From Hyperoodon ampullatus (lineage: Eukaryota > Chordata > Mammalia > Artiodactyla > Ziphiidae): 64,000 bases of DNA. The DNA lies in assembly GCA_949752795.1 (NCBI GenBank), contig OX457061.1, positions 33,298,425 through 33,362,424 of the forward strand, read 5' to 3'. The notes below the pieces were generated by a model. The model saw only the letters and a program-made list of their open reading frames with translations, made no database searches and was not told where the DNA came from. Positions 33,456 through 44,079 of this stretch are shown piece after piece. A program made the position numbers and the translations under genes. Position 1 is the first letter of the stretch. Each line of letters starts with the position of its first letter.

Positions 33456-33960
33456 TTTCTGCATACGTGGTATAAAGTAGTGTTAGATAGGCTGTAGGGA
33501 AAAGGAGTGGTGCAAAATAACTAGGACCTCTTCCAAGTCACATTCACGAATTGCTCGGTGACCCCACATAGATCACTTTATTTTTCTATCCCTCCCTCGT
33601 GCCTGATATAGAAGACAGGGGAGATTGTATCTGCCTTATATCTACCTCCTCCAGAGATAGAGAAGATGATTTAGAGTCCAGGAGACAGTGAGTACCTATG
33701 GGAAAAATGGAAGGCAAGATTTTTTGTCATTCTCTCTCTTCCTCTTGTTCCTTTTTTTTTTTTTTTTTTGGTCTTTGCCAAAGGCAGTTTCTCATAATGT
33801 TTTTATTTTCTAAGGCTGGCAAGACCTCTAGCTTGGAAAACAAGAGTACTTAACTGTTAGGATGACCTGGTTTTGATTTCAAACTTGGAGAAGCATGACA
33901 AATATATTGAGGACAAAGGATGCATGTCTACCTTAGAAGTAAGCACAGCACTAGGCAGAT
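33456..33960. other. No gene; T-run
   Basis: A T18 run at about 33,752-33,769 is not followed by a SINE or L1 end that I recognise. Confidence 0.4.
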
Positions 33961-33964
33961 GGCT

Positions 33965-34140
33965 GGAGTGGAAAGAGCATTAGGACCGGGGTCAGGACAC
34001 CTGGGTTTGAATTCCTGTTCTGGTTTTCATTAACTATTTGACATTGAGCAAGTCAATTTACTTCTCTGGGTTCTTACTTTTCTTATATATGAAGTAATAA
34101 TAGCACTATCTATCATAGAAGGTTTCATGTCCATGTAGGT
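33965..34140 (+). repeat. MIR SINE relic
   Basis: Sense MIR 5' half: 'gtggaaagagcattaggac', 'cacctgggtttgaattcctg', then a decayed core. Confidence 0.65.
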
Positions 34141-34239
34141 ATGCTGTATATTTGCTCTTGTAGCTCATGCATTTGGAAGATGATGCTGTGTAGAAGACTA
34201 CTTAATCTCTGTAAATCTTTGATGCCCAATGGGGAAACA

Positions 34240-35246
34240 TCACTGCCTTTTCTTCTCTATCTTCACTCACTCCCATGGTGATCTAGTGTTTCATGGTCTT
34301 TAGTATCACCTATATGTTTATGACTCTCATCTACCTGGATATTCTGTGCTTCCACTTGAATGTCTAATAAGCATCTCAAACTTAACATGTGCAGCACTGA
34401 ACACCCAGTCTGCCCTCCCCAGACTGCTCCACCTACAATCATCTCCGTCCCTGTGAACTGCAGCTTCTTCCAGTTGCTTAGGCTCAAAGCCTTGAAACCT
34501 TTCTTGACTGCTCTCTCTCAACCCCACATTCAAACTTGCAGCAAATCCTGGAGGAACTCGCCACTTCTTACCACCTCCAATGTCATCATCTTAATCTAAG
34601 AAATCATTGGCTCTCACCTGGATTCCTGCAACAGCCTCCTGACTAGTCTCCCTGCTTCTGTACTTCCTCATAGAGAAACTCTTCTCAAAACAGCAGCCAG
34701 TGTCATCCTATTAAAAAAAAAAAAATCTGATCCTGTCACTCCTCTACTGAAAACCTTTCTAAGACATTCCACTGCAACAGAGTCAAGCCCAGTTCTTTCT
34801 TATCCTAACCCCCTGGACCAGTATGGCCAGGGCCCCATACCTCTCTGACTTCTGGCTGCTTTCACTCTAGCCACACTAGTCTCTGCTGCTGCAGAGCACC
34901 CCAGACTTTCACTCCGGTGGCTTCTTCTGCTTTCAGTACTAGCCTCCCAAATAGCTCCATGCCTCACTCTCTTGCCTCCTTCAATCTTTGTTCAAATGTC
35001 ACCTTCTCAGCAAGGCCTTCCCTGACCATCCCATTAAAACTGCTCCTTGATTCCTGCCCTCCCGATCCCTTTCCCTAGTTTGTTTGTATGCATAGCATTT
35101 TTTTCCTTCCAACATGCTAGAATGTAAACTCTGTGATAGCAGGTAGTTTTTATTGTTTTATTCACTGATTTATTCCTTATTCCTCTGTACATGCCTAGCC
35201 TCTAGCAGGTACGTAATAAATATTTGTTGAATGAATGAATGAACAG
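34240..35246 (+). repeat. Long L2 LINE relic with 3' end
   Basis: About 1 kb collinear with L2 toward its 3' end: 'ctggattcctgcaacagcc', 'ctgatcctgtcactcctcta', 'ttcaaatgtcaccttctcag', 'gctagaatgtaaactctgtg' and 'acgtaataaatatttgttga' followed by TGAA repeats at 35,229-35,243. The most complete L2 in the window. Frames on either strand at 34,263-34,599 are not genes. Confidence 0.8.
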
Positions 35247-35288
35247 GGCATGCTACTAAAAATAAGGAGCATCAGCACATGTAGTCTT

Positions 35289-35489
35289 TTTTTTTTTTTC
35301 AGTACATGTGCCTCTCATTGTTGTGGCCCCTCCCATTGCGGAGCACAGGCTCTGGACGCGCAGGCTCAGCGGCCATGGCTCACGGGCCCAGCCGCTCCGC
35401 GGCATGTGGGATCTTCCCAGACCAGGGCACGAACCTGCCTCCCCTGTATCGGCAGGCGGACTCTCAACCACTGCGCCACCAGGGAAGCC
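35289..35489 (-). mobile_element. CHR-type tRNA-derived SINE, copy 4
   Basis: Antisense copy with a perfect 16-bp target duplication CAGCACATGTAGTCTT (35,273-35,288 and 35,490-35,505). Box A and box B are both intact on the minus strand. Inserted between an L2 3' end and a MIR. Overlapping frames on both strands across it are SINE read-through. Confidence 0.95.
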
Positions 35490-35509
35490 CAGCACATGTA
35501 GTCTTGAAA

Positions 35510-35670
35510 ACAATCATTGGTTACATTATCTCCGTTTTACAAACTATTTAATTGAAGCTCTGAGAGATTAAATAATTTGCTTATGTTTATACAATGGGTG
35601 TGTTTATGGTCAGATTAAATCAGGCCCACAATCTTCAAATCCATATTCTTTCTATTACACTACAAAGCAG
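35510..35670 (-). repeat. MIR SINE relic
   Basis: Antisense MIR: 'cattatctccgttttacaa', 'gctctgagagattaaataat', then a decayed end with 'ttctattacactacaaagc'. Confidence 0.6.
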
Positions 35671-36640
35671 GATACATGTGAAAAGATCCTAAAATTTATG
35701 CTTTTTTTTTTTTTTAAATTTCTGGCCTTACCTCCTTGCATAGTTCCTTCAGGCTCTGGCATCTATTGGGATGGTTGGGTAAGAGAGGATTCGTGCCCCA
35801 GTGCACATCCTACAGAGATCTGTCCGCATGCTGAGCCTTGGCTCTGGTCCCAGACAGAACATTCTCTATCCCCTCTCAACTGGGGCATTAGAGTGTGGAC
35901 AACCAGGCTGGGGAGGGCTGGTGTTTCATGCAAATGTCTCTGCCTCTGACGAGTCCCTTGGCTTCACGTCCCAGTCCCTGGACGTCCTCCCCCGTCAGGC
36001 GGGCTCCTGTCTCTAGCCTTCTGAAACAACTTTTTGCCTTCCTTCACACAGCTTTTGTCTTCCTGCTCTTAGTTTGACGTTGTGTCTGGCCACACGGGCC
36101 ATGCCGGCTATTTTTACTCACAGCAGCCACCAGCCCATATGGTTCCCATTACCACAAACTGTTACCTTCTTTGAAACCATTTTGCAAATGAGTGGACTGC
36201 AGACAACCAGGAGGTCAAGTCCACGTGGCCATTCACAGGGCTCCCAGGAGTGGCCTGGGCAGGTATGTTGGTCTTGATGAACGTCCTTTAAAACCAAAGT
36301 GGGTTGGACAAAATGCTGCTTAATTCACTTTTTTTAAGATTCCCTTCTCCTTTTCCTCTACGTTCAGTTCTGTAGGTTTTCAACAAGGTCAAGTTTCAAA
36401 GGCAGGCTGCTTTTTACAGGGACATGAATTTGAGTTTTGTTTCTCCATTTGGGGAGCTTGCTCCATGACGGTCTCTCGATGGGACATGATGTATGTTAAC
36501 CCCTTGGGGAGTGACATGCTGCCATCAGTGCAGAGTATACAGGTATATGGTGGGATGAGGTGGGTCCTGAGCATCCCCTGACTCTGAGAAGATGATGAGA
36601 GACTCCAGGGCTTTGACGCTATTGCTCACATCTCCTTCGG
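35671..36640. other. No assignable feature
   Basis: T14 run at 35,702-35,716. Overlapping plus frames at 35,698-36,277 show no domain or convincing splice structure. Confidence 0.35.
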
Positions 36641-36649
36641 CATGTAAAA

Positions 36650-36840
36650 CACTTGAATTCACAAAACATTTCAAACACCTCATTTTATTTGAGCCTCACG
36701 ATCTTGCTGTGAAACTGGGTTTTTCATTTTCATTTTACAGATGAAGAAAGTGAGCTGTGAGCGGCTAACTGACTTTCCCAAGGCTGCGTGAGAGTCTGAG
36801 ATGGGAATCAACCTCAGCTCCTGGCCAGAGTTCAGGCCCC
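36650..36840 (-). repeat. MIR SINE relic
   Basis: Antisense MIR: 'tttgagcctcacgatcttg', 'cattttacagatgaagaaag', then 'ctgagatgggaatcaacctc'. Confidence 0.7.
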
Positions 36841-37240
36841 AACAGAACAGATGTGTGAGTGGCTTGAAACAAAACTGGGTAGGGCTTATTCAAAGAAGAA
36901 GCTAGCAGATCACAGTGGGGCCTGATGGGGCTTGTTGCATTGAAACTGGAAGTTGGCAGTGAGACCCAGGCTCGCTGTGGTACTATAAAGCTGCCGCCAC
37001 TCCGGCTGAATGACACTGAAATGGACGCAAACAAAGGGCTTCTTCCTGCAGTGTAGAATGTCACCTGACCAAGGCCCAGGAGCTATTATAATGCGCTGAG
37101 CTAAGCCTTCCAGAGCAGTGGGTAGGTGAAAAGAAGAGCTCTGGGCTGCGAATGAGATTGGAGGCCAGCCCAAATCATTCTGAGATCCTTTCCAGCGGGG
37201 GACCACCTGTGATCCAGGACCCTCCTACCAGGCCCTCCAT
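36841..37240. other. No assignable feature
   Basis: Two overlapping minus frames (36,765-37,206) without domains. No repeat recognised. Confidence 0.3.
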
Positions 37241-37244
37241 GGTA

Positions 37245-37440
37245 TTCTTGGCTCCCCTCCCCCTTTCCTACCGTTTTCCAGCTCCACCTGTGTCCTTTCA
37301 GCTCCTCAGATGCACACAGCTCTTTCCTGCTTCAAGGTTTTTTGGGCGTGTTGTTCTCGTGACCTGGAACACTCTTCCCTGTTCTTTGCAAGTCAGACTT
37401 TGCCACATAAATGTCTCCATCTCAGAAAGTCCTTCCTTGG
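37245..37440 (+). repeat. L2 LINE relic
   Basis: 'tgttctcgtgacctggaaca' and 'tctcagaaagtccttccttg' fit an L2 body segment. Truncated by the LTR that follows. Confidence 0.5.
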
Positions 37441-37442
37441 CC

Positions 37443-37910
37443 ACATAAATGGGTTGAATAGTGACCCCCCCACCCCCCCAAAAAGATATGTTCACGTCCC
37501 AACACCTGGAAACTGTGAAGGTGACCTTATTTGGAAAAAAGGCTCTTTGCAGGTATAATCAAGTTCAACCTCTTGAGATGAGATCATCCTGGATTTAGAG
37601 TGAATCTTAAATCCAGTGACAGGTGGACTTATAAGAAGAGCAAAAGCATAGAGACACACAGGAAGATGAAGGTGATGGGCAGGTGGATGCAGGGATTGGA
37701 GTGAGCAGCCCAAGCCAAGCAATGCTGACAGCCACCAGCTGGACAGGGCAAGGGAAGGAGTCTCCCCTAGAGCCTTCAGAGGGAGCACAGCTCTGCTGAT
37801 GCCCGGATTTCAGGCGTCTGGCCTCCGTAATTGTGAGAGAATAAATTTCTGTAGTTTTGAAGCCACCAACTCTGTGCTATTTTGTTACAGCAGCCCTAGG
37901 ACATAATACA
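37443..37910 (+). mobile_element. MLT1 (ERVL-MaLR) solo LTR
   Basis: MLT1 order: 'atgggttgaatagtgacc', a C-run (37,465-37,479), 'gtgaccttatttggaaaaaa', 'gcgtctggcctccgtaattg', AATAAA at the poly(A) position, and ACATAATACA at the end. More diverged than the two copies near 16 kb. I could not define a target duplication. Non-coding. Confidence 0.82.
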
Positions 37911-38049
37911 GCATCTAATTTAAGCAGCTCCCCACCACCCTCTGCATATACACACGGACACGTGTTCACTATTCAGTCCATTTTGATACTGTCATGTCAA
38001 TGATAAATTTTTAAGTATACCATCATCTGGGATGACTTGAGCTTTGTCC

Positions 38050-38165
38050 TTATTCCCACTTCTTGAGGGCAGGGACCACGCCCACACCTGTCCTTCTCAC
38101 ATTTACGCAGCTCCTAGCACATTACTGGGTATATAGTACATGCTCAAAAATACTTAAGAAATAAA
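38050..38165 (+). repeat. L2 LINE 3' end relic
   Basis: 'cttcttgagggcagggacca' then 'agctcctagcacattactgg' and a CTCAAAAATACTTAAGAAAT tail, as in L2. Confidence 0.7.
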
Positions 38166-38189
38166 TAAGATCTGAGTTTTCTGGCTTCA

Positions 38190-38560
38190 TGTCTCTCCCA
38201 ATACTCCACTCCTACCACACTCCTCTCCCCACTGCCTTCCCACTTCTCAGTTCTTTCACAACACAGCTCCCGTGGCCCAAAAGGCTGCCAGCCCCTTCTC
38301 TCCCTGGTGTACTCCAACTAGTTCTCCAAGGCAAAGTACAGAGTCTTCCAGTGGAGGCACGGCCTAGTTCCTTCCACATGGCCAGTGTTCCCGCCTCTGC
38401 TGTAACATGTAAAAGAGGGAACAGGATGTCTGAGTACTTAACTGACTTCCCACAGGCTTCATGCTCTTTGGGAGGCCAAGACCTTGCCTTGTTCATATCT
38501 GTAACCCAGCACCCAGCACAAGGCCAGCACTGAACATACACTTCACACAAGTGTGTTAAA
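38190..38560 (+). repeat. Second L2-like relic
   Basis: Ends with 'gtaacccagcacccagcaca' and 'aaggccagcactgaacatac', an L2-like 3' end. The upstream part is weaker. Frames on both strands (114 and 112 codons) are not credible genes. Confidence 0.4.
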
Positions 38561-38599
38561 TCAATGCGTCCACAGAAAAGGGCTATTATAATCCAGTTT

Positions 38600-38867
38600 T
38601 TAAAATATTTTTTATTTTTCAGAGTTACAGAAAAATTAAGAAGATATTACAGAGTTTCCATATACACTGCACCCAGTTTTCCCTCTTATTAACAGCATGG
38701 TACTTCTGCTACAATTAATGAACCAATTCTGATCTATTATTATTAACTAAAGTCCATGTTTTGTTCAGATTTCCTTGTTTTTTACCTGATTTTTTCCGTT
38801 GTTATTGTTCCAAGACCCCATCCAGGACACATTACATTTAGTCATCATGTCTCCTTAGGCTCCTCTT
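38600..38867 (-). repeat. Old L1 (L1ME-like) relic, left part
   Basis: 'acagaaaaattaagaagat', 'caattaatgaaccaattctg', 'actaaagtccatgttttgt' and 'catttagtcatcatgtctcc' in old-L1 order. It breaks at CTCCTTAGGCTCCTCTT (38,851-38,867) and resumes at 41,737. Confidence 0.72.
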
Positions 38868-39094
38868 TTTTTTTTTTTTTTTTTTTTTTCTTTTAAATGA
38901 TTTAGTTTCAACTTGACATTTAAAAACATTTTTTTTTTACAGTTTTACTGAGGAATAAATGACATATATCACTGTGTAAGTTTAAGGTGTACAGAATTAA
39001 GGTTTGATTTACATATATTGTGAAATGATTACCACAATGGGTTTAGTTAACATCTATCATCTCATATAGATACGATAAAAAGAAAAGGAAAAAG
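38868..39094 (-). repeat. Old L1 3' end inserted in the older L1
   Basis: A long T-run, then 'ttactgaggaataaatgaca' and 'aatgattaccacaatgggtt', the antisense 3' end of an old L1. Itself interrupted near 39,095 by a younger sense L1. Confidence 0.65.
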
Positions 39095-41321
39095 CAAACT
39101 AAGATCAGGAACAAGACAAGGCTGCCCACTCTCGCCACTCTTATTCAACTTAGTTTTGGAAGTTTTAGCCACAGCAATCAGAGAAGAAAAGGAAATAAAA
39201 GGAATCCAAATTGGAAAAGAAGAAGTAAAGCTGTCACTGTTTGCAGATGACATGATACTATACATAGAGAATCCTAAAGATGCTACCAGAAAACTACTAG
39301 AGCTAATCAATGAATTTGGTAAAGTAGCAGGATACAAAATTAATGCACAGAAATCTCTGGCATTCCTGTACACTAATGATGAAAAATCTGAAAGTGAAAT
39401 CAAGAAAACACTCCCATTTACCATTGCAACAAAAAGAATAAAATATCTAGGAATAAACCTACCTAAGGAGACAAAAGACCTGTATGCAGAAAATTATAAG
39501 ACACTGATGAAAGAAATTAAAGATGATACAAATAGATGGAGAGATATACCATGCTCCTTGATTGGAAGAATCAATATTGTGAAAATGACTCTACTACTGA
39601 AAGCAATCTACAGATTCAATGCAATCCCTATCAAACTACCACTGGCATTTTTCACAGAACTAGAACAAAAAATTTCAAAATTTGTTTGGAAAAACAAAAG
39701 ACCCCGAATAGCCAAAGCAATCTTGAGAACGAAAAACGGAGCTGGAGGAATCAGGCTCCCTGACTTCAGACTATACTACAAAGCTACAGTAATCAAGACA
39801 GTGTGGTACTGGCACAAAAACAGAAAGATAGATCAATGGAACAGGATAGAAAGCCCAGAGATAAACCCACGCACATATGGTCAACTTATCTTTGATAAAG
39901 GAGGCAGGAATGTACAGTGGAGAAAGGACAGCCTCTTCAATAAGTGGTGCTGGGAAAACTGGACAGGGACATGTAAAAGTATGAGATTAGATCATTCCCA
40001 AACACCATACACAAAAATAAGCTCAAAATGGATTAAAGACCTAAATGTAAGGCCAGAAACTATCAAACTCTTAGAGGAAAACATAGGCAGAACACTCTAT
40101 GACATAAATCACAGCAAGATCCTTTTGGACCCACCTCCTAGGGAAATGGAAATAAAAACAAAGATAAACAAATGGGACCTAATGAAACTTCAAAGCTTTT
40201 GCACAGCAAAGGAAACCATAAACAAGACCCAAAGACAACCCTCAGAATGGGAGAAAATATTTGCAAATGAAGCAACTGACAAAGGATTAATCTCCAAAAT
40301 TTATAAGCAGCTCATGTAGCTCAATAGCAAAAAAACAAACAACCCAATCCAAAAATGGGCAGAAGACTTAAATAGGCATTTCTCCACAGAAGATATACAG
40401 ACTGCCAACAAACACATGAAAGAATGCTCAACATCATTAATCATTAGAGAAATGCAAATCAAAACTACAATGAGATATCATCTCACACCAGTCAGAATGG
40501 CCATCATCAAGAAATCTAGAAACAATAAATGCTAGAGAGGGTGCGGAGAAAAGGGAACACTCTTGCACTGCTGGTGGGAATGTGAATTGGTACAGCCACT
40601 ATGGAGAACAGTATGGAGGTTCCTTAAAAAACTACAAATAGAACTACCATATGACCCAGCAATCCCACTACTAGGCATAGACCCTGAGAAAACCATAATT
40701 CAAAAAGAGACATGCACCAAAATGTTCATTGCAGCTCTATTCACAATAGCCCGGAGATGGAAACAACCTAAGTGTCCATCATCGGATGAATGGATAAAGA
40801 GGATGTGGCACATATATACAATGGAATATTACTCAGCCATAAAAAGAAACGAAACTGAGCTATTTGTAATGAGGTGGATAGACCTAGAGTCTGTCCTACA
40901 GAGTGAAGTAACTCAGAAAGAGAAAGACAAATACCGTATGCTAACACATATATATGGAATTTAAGAAAAAAAAATGTCATGAAGAACCTAAGGGTAAAAC
41001 AGGAATAAAGACACAGACCTACTTGAGAATGGACTTGAGGATATGGGGAGGGGAAGGGTAAGCTGGGACAAAGCGAAAGAGAGGCATGGACATATATACA
41101 GTACCAAACGTAAGGTAGATGGATAGTGGGAAGCAGCCACATAGCACAGGGAGATCAGCTCGGTGCTTTGTGACCACCTGGAGGGGTGGGATAGGGAGGG
41201 TGGGAGGGAGGGAGACGCAAGAGGGAAGGAATGGGGGAACAGATGTATATGTATGACTGATTCACTTTGTTATAAAGCAGAAACTAATAAAATAAAATAA
41301 AATAAAATAAAAAAATAAAAA
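39095..41321 (+). mobile_element. 5'-truncated younger L1 (2.2 kb)
   Basis: Starts inside the ORF2 reverse transcriptase at about 'ctaagatcaggaacaagac' and runs to a 3' UTR with an (AATAA) tail. The 3' UTR shares 'tagtgggaagcagccacata' with the fragment at 7,728, but the tail starts earlier ('gcagaaactaataaaataa'), so it lacks the terminal segment of that copy. I could not identify a clear target duplication. A G-run block is at 41,045-41,067. Confidence 0.92.
39096..40964 (+). pseudogene. L1 ORF2 C-terminal part, nearly open
   Basis: Frame is open from the truncation point: [12 protein letters not shown] at about 39,114, FADD at 39,240-39,251 (catalytic aspartates present), then thumb and C-terminal text. 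Only two nonsense codons are seen in this frame: TAG at 40,317-40,319 (CAG expected) and TAG at 40,533-40,535 (TGG expected, in the Cys-rich segment). No frameshift is seen over about 1.85 kb. The 387-codon stretch 39,156-40,319 starts with TTG, not ATG. It lacks the endonuclease and half the RT, so it cannot be active. The minus frame at 39,062-39,424 is its shadow. Confidence 0.9.
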
Positions 41322-41487
41322 TTTATAAATGTTATAAAAGATTTAATACCTCTACCTCTCCTTTTTCATCCTCTCCCCAAAATTTTACCATACTTTTAAT
41401 TATATCAATAACCAGTGTTTGCTTCATTATATCAATGTAAATATTGTTCACTGCAGAACCTATTAGTATACTGTGGTTACATGTCCC
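41322..41487. other. AT-rich segment inside the L1 nest
   Basis: Between the young L1 tail and the next antisense L1 end. Family unassigned. Confidence 0.35.
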
Positions 41488-41736
41488 TATTTTTTTATTG
41501 AAGTATAATTGACCTACAACACTATGTTAGTTCCTGGTGCACAACATAGTGATTCTATACATTACAAAATGGTCATCACGATAAGTCTAGTTACTATCTG
41601 TCGCCACACAAAGTTACTACAGTATTATTGTCTATATTCCCCACTCTGTACGTTTTATCCCTGCAACTCATTTATTTTGTAGCTGGAAGTTTTTACCCTC
41701 TTAATCTGCCCACTACTTTCCCTCATTCCCCTACCC
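41488..41736 (-). repeat. Old L1 3' end relic, antisense
   Basis: 'ttattgaagtataattgacc', 'atcacgataagtctagttac' and 'tttattttgtagctggaagt' match the antisense old-L1 3' region, overlapping in content with 38,868-39,094, so the two are separate copies or pieces. Confidence 0.65.
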
Positions 41737-42075
41737 CTCCTTAGGCTCATCTTGACTGTGACAGTTCTAGGCTTTCTTTGTTTTTGAGGACCTTGATTGT
41801 TTTGAGGAGCACTGGTCAGGTGTTTTGCAGAATGCCTCCATATTGGAATTTAATGTTTTTCCCATGATTAGACTGGACTTATGGGTTTTTAAGAGGAGGA
41901 TGTCACAGGTGTAAAGTGCCACATCATATCATCACATCATATCAAGGATACATACTATCAACATGATTTATCGATTTTGATGTTGACCTTGATCACGTTG
42001 CTGATGTAGTATCCATCAGGTTTCTTCACTGTAAAGTTATTCTTTTTCCCCCTTTCTATACTGTTCTCTAGAAGG
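41737..42075 (-). repeat. Old L1 (L1ME-like) relic, right part
   Basis: Resumes with CTCCTTAGGCTCATCTT (41,737-41,753, 16 of 17 to the left copy) and continues 'gactgtgacagttctagg', 'gaggagcactggtcaggtgt', 'atatcaaggatacatacta', 'tccatcaggtttcttcactg' in consensus order. Confidence 0.72.
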
Positions 42076-42159
42076 AAATTACTATCAGAAGCTACATTTC
42101 ATTTTTAAGCTATACTTATGCTTTAATTTAATAAGTAGTGCCTTAAGTCACATCCACCA

Positions 42160-42310
42160 TTGATTAATTGTCACAACACTCTACATGGGAAACTGAGAGA
42201 GAGAGTTTAAACTATATTCCCAAGGTCATACAATTAGTAAGAACAAAGATAAATTCAGTTTTATCTGACTCCAAAGTCTGACCTCCATGCTCTTTTTATA
42301 CTGCTTCCCT
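42160..42310 (-). repeat. MIR SINE relic
   Basis: Antisense MIR: 'acatgggaaactgagagag', 'caaggtcatacaattagtaa', 'ctgactccaaagtctgacct'. Confidence 0.6.
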
Positions 42311-42680
42311 AGAGTACTAATCCACTAAATTCTTTACATGGCCTTCTAAGTGTCCCAGGTCTTGCTCTGGTGAGAGTGAAATGGAAACCTAGACTGGCCG
42401 AGCAATAATTTACCATCTACACTGTCTCTGAAAGCCAGTTAACATGCAGATCTAGTCTGTGTACCAACATAAATTTCCTTATGCTCCCCCAACACCATGA
42501 GCAAGAGTCATAAACTCACATCAGCTTTGCTTGGGGAATCAGACTCCAGCGTTGGCAATCTAGCTCAGTTATACAACACATTCAAAGCTGGGAGGAGTGG
42601 GGGGGTGGGCAAAAAGTGCTTTAGGATTATTTTCAAGGGTACAGGGGAGAAATGCAATATAACATCCCAAACTTCAGTAA
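42311..42680. other. No assignable feature
   Basis: The 99-codon frame at 42,497-42,796 has no recognisable domain and runs into a MIR. Confidence 0.35.
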
Positions 42681-42684
42681 GTGA

Positions 42685-42790
42685 CTTGAAGTCCCAAAGA
42701 GTGAAAGTGACTCGCCAAAGGCTACACAGGGAGATACTGACAGAGCTGGAACTAGAAACAATGTCTTCAATTTGGCTCAGGGCTGTTTTA
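42685..42790 (-). repeat. MIR SINE fragment
   Basis: Antisense MIR: 'gactcgccaaaggctacac' then 'tgacagagctggaactag'. Confidence 0.5.
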
Positions 42791-42794
42791 ATTT

Positions 42795-43475
42795 AAGACA
42801 AGTGCTTCCAAGAAGAAGCAACGTCATGGCTGATCATTGTTTGCACTTGGCAGGCTCCATTGGTAAGAGCAGGGTCTGAGAAATGGGCTTCCCATCACTG
42901 GTGTGCCATTGTCTTCATACCACCCTGGTGCTATTTGGGGGGCCATGTTGGGACATATAACTAAACTCCTATGAGCCTCATCTGTCCTCCAGGAGTAAAA
43001 TCCTTAGCCTTCTAGGTTAGCCAGGACTGACAGGTGAAGGAACCACAACAGGGTATATAAAAAGTTTGGAAGCACTAAATAAAGAGGGGGAGATTCAATG
43101 ATCCAAGATCTGTTATCTTCCCTTCCAAAAAGGAAGACATCCTGCTTCTCACTGAGGCCATTTACAGAGCTTGGATGTGAGACAGGATTGTAAGCCCACT
43201 GGTCTATAAGACCACAAACAGAAATCAGGTAACATGCATTGGACATGTTTCCTTTTACAGGGTTCTATGGGATTATAACATCAAGGGCTACTATGATAAG
43301 TCTAGGATATCAAAAACTATTCAGAGTAGATTCCTTTTAAAATAGTTGTATAATAATAACCTCCATAATGACAAACATTTGCAGAGAAATTTCTCTCCTA
43401 TATCATCCCATGGCTATGATATAGGTGAACCTGATATTCTGGTAAACTTGACATGATTGTTCATTTTGGTGAACT
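42795..43475. other. No assignable feature
   Basis: Nothing recognised. A local near-repeat of 'ggtgaacctgatattctgg' / 'ggtgaacttgacaggattg' is at 43,420-43,485. Confidence 0.35.
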
Positions 43476-43479
43476 TGAC

Positions 43480-43590
43480 AGGATTGCCCCTATTTTACAC
43501 AGGAATAAATTAAAGTTTAGAGAAGTTAAATCTCTTGCCCAAGGCTATGGAGCTAAAGCTGGGTTCAAGACTTCAACCATGATCTTTTGA
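43480..43590 (-). repeat. MIR SINE relic
   Basis: Antisense MIR: 'gcccctattttacacagg', 'tctcttgcccaaggctatgg', 'agctaaagctgggttcaaga'. Confidence 0.6.
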
Positions 43591-43719
43591 CAATTTGATG
43601 GTGATTATCTTTGTTTCCTATTTCTGTTTGTAACACAAACGTATTGATTCTACATAGCCCAGATATTCGAATTAGGTAACAACCAAAGAGGTAGTTTTAG
43701 GAGATGGATGAGATATTCT

Positions 43720-44061
43720 TTTTTTTTTTTTTGGCTGCGTCGGGTCTTAGTTGCGGCACATGGGATCTTTTGTTGTGGTGCACGGGCTCTTAGTTGCAGC
43801 GCGTGGGCTTCTCTCTAGTTGTGGTGCACTGACTCCAGAGCACGCGGGCTCAGTAGTGGTGGCACACAGGCTACAGAGAACATGGGCTCTATACTTGTGG
43901 CACGCAGGCTCTCTAGTTGTGGTGCGCAAGCTCAGTAGTTGCGGCGTGCAGGCTTAGTTGCCCCGCAGCACGTGCGATATTAGTTCCCAGACCAGGGATA
44001 GAACCTGCGTCCCCTGCATTGGAAGGCGGATTCTTAACCACTGGACCACCAGGGAAGTCCC
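43720..44061 (-). mobile_element. Long CHR-type SINE (older subtype)
   Basis: Antisense SINE with the same tRNA-like head family as the young copies (minus strand begins GGGACTTCCCTGGTGGTCCA) but about 340 bp long. Its body is made of roughly eight degenerate 22-28-bp units of the form TAGTTGTGGTGCACGGGCTC. T-run at 43,719-43,732. Target duplication TGGATGAGATATTCT (43,705-43,719) and TGGATGAGAAATTCT (44,062-44,076) matches at 14 of 15. Box B reads GGTTCTATCCC. Small frames on both strands are products of the repeat units. Confidence 0.88.
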
Positions 44062-44079
44062 TGGATGAGAAATTCTAAT

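Noticed and set aside
33752..33769. T-run as the tail of another SINE or L1
   Set aside because: The following sequence matches no SINE or L1 end that I recognise, and no flanking duplication was found.
39062..39424. 120-codon minus-strand frame, with a similar one at 20,138-20,545
   Set aside because: Both are antisense shadows of the L1 reverse-transcriptase region, which explains why they resemble each other.
43747..43957. Regularly spaced repeats suggestive of a CRISPR-like or satellite array
   Set aside because: They are degenerate internal units of one SINE bounded by a target duplication, in a mammalian genome.
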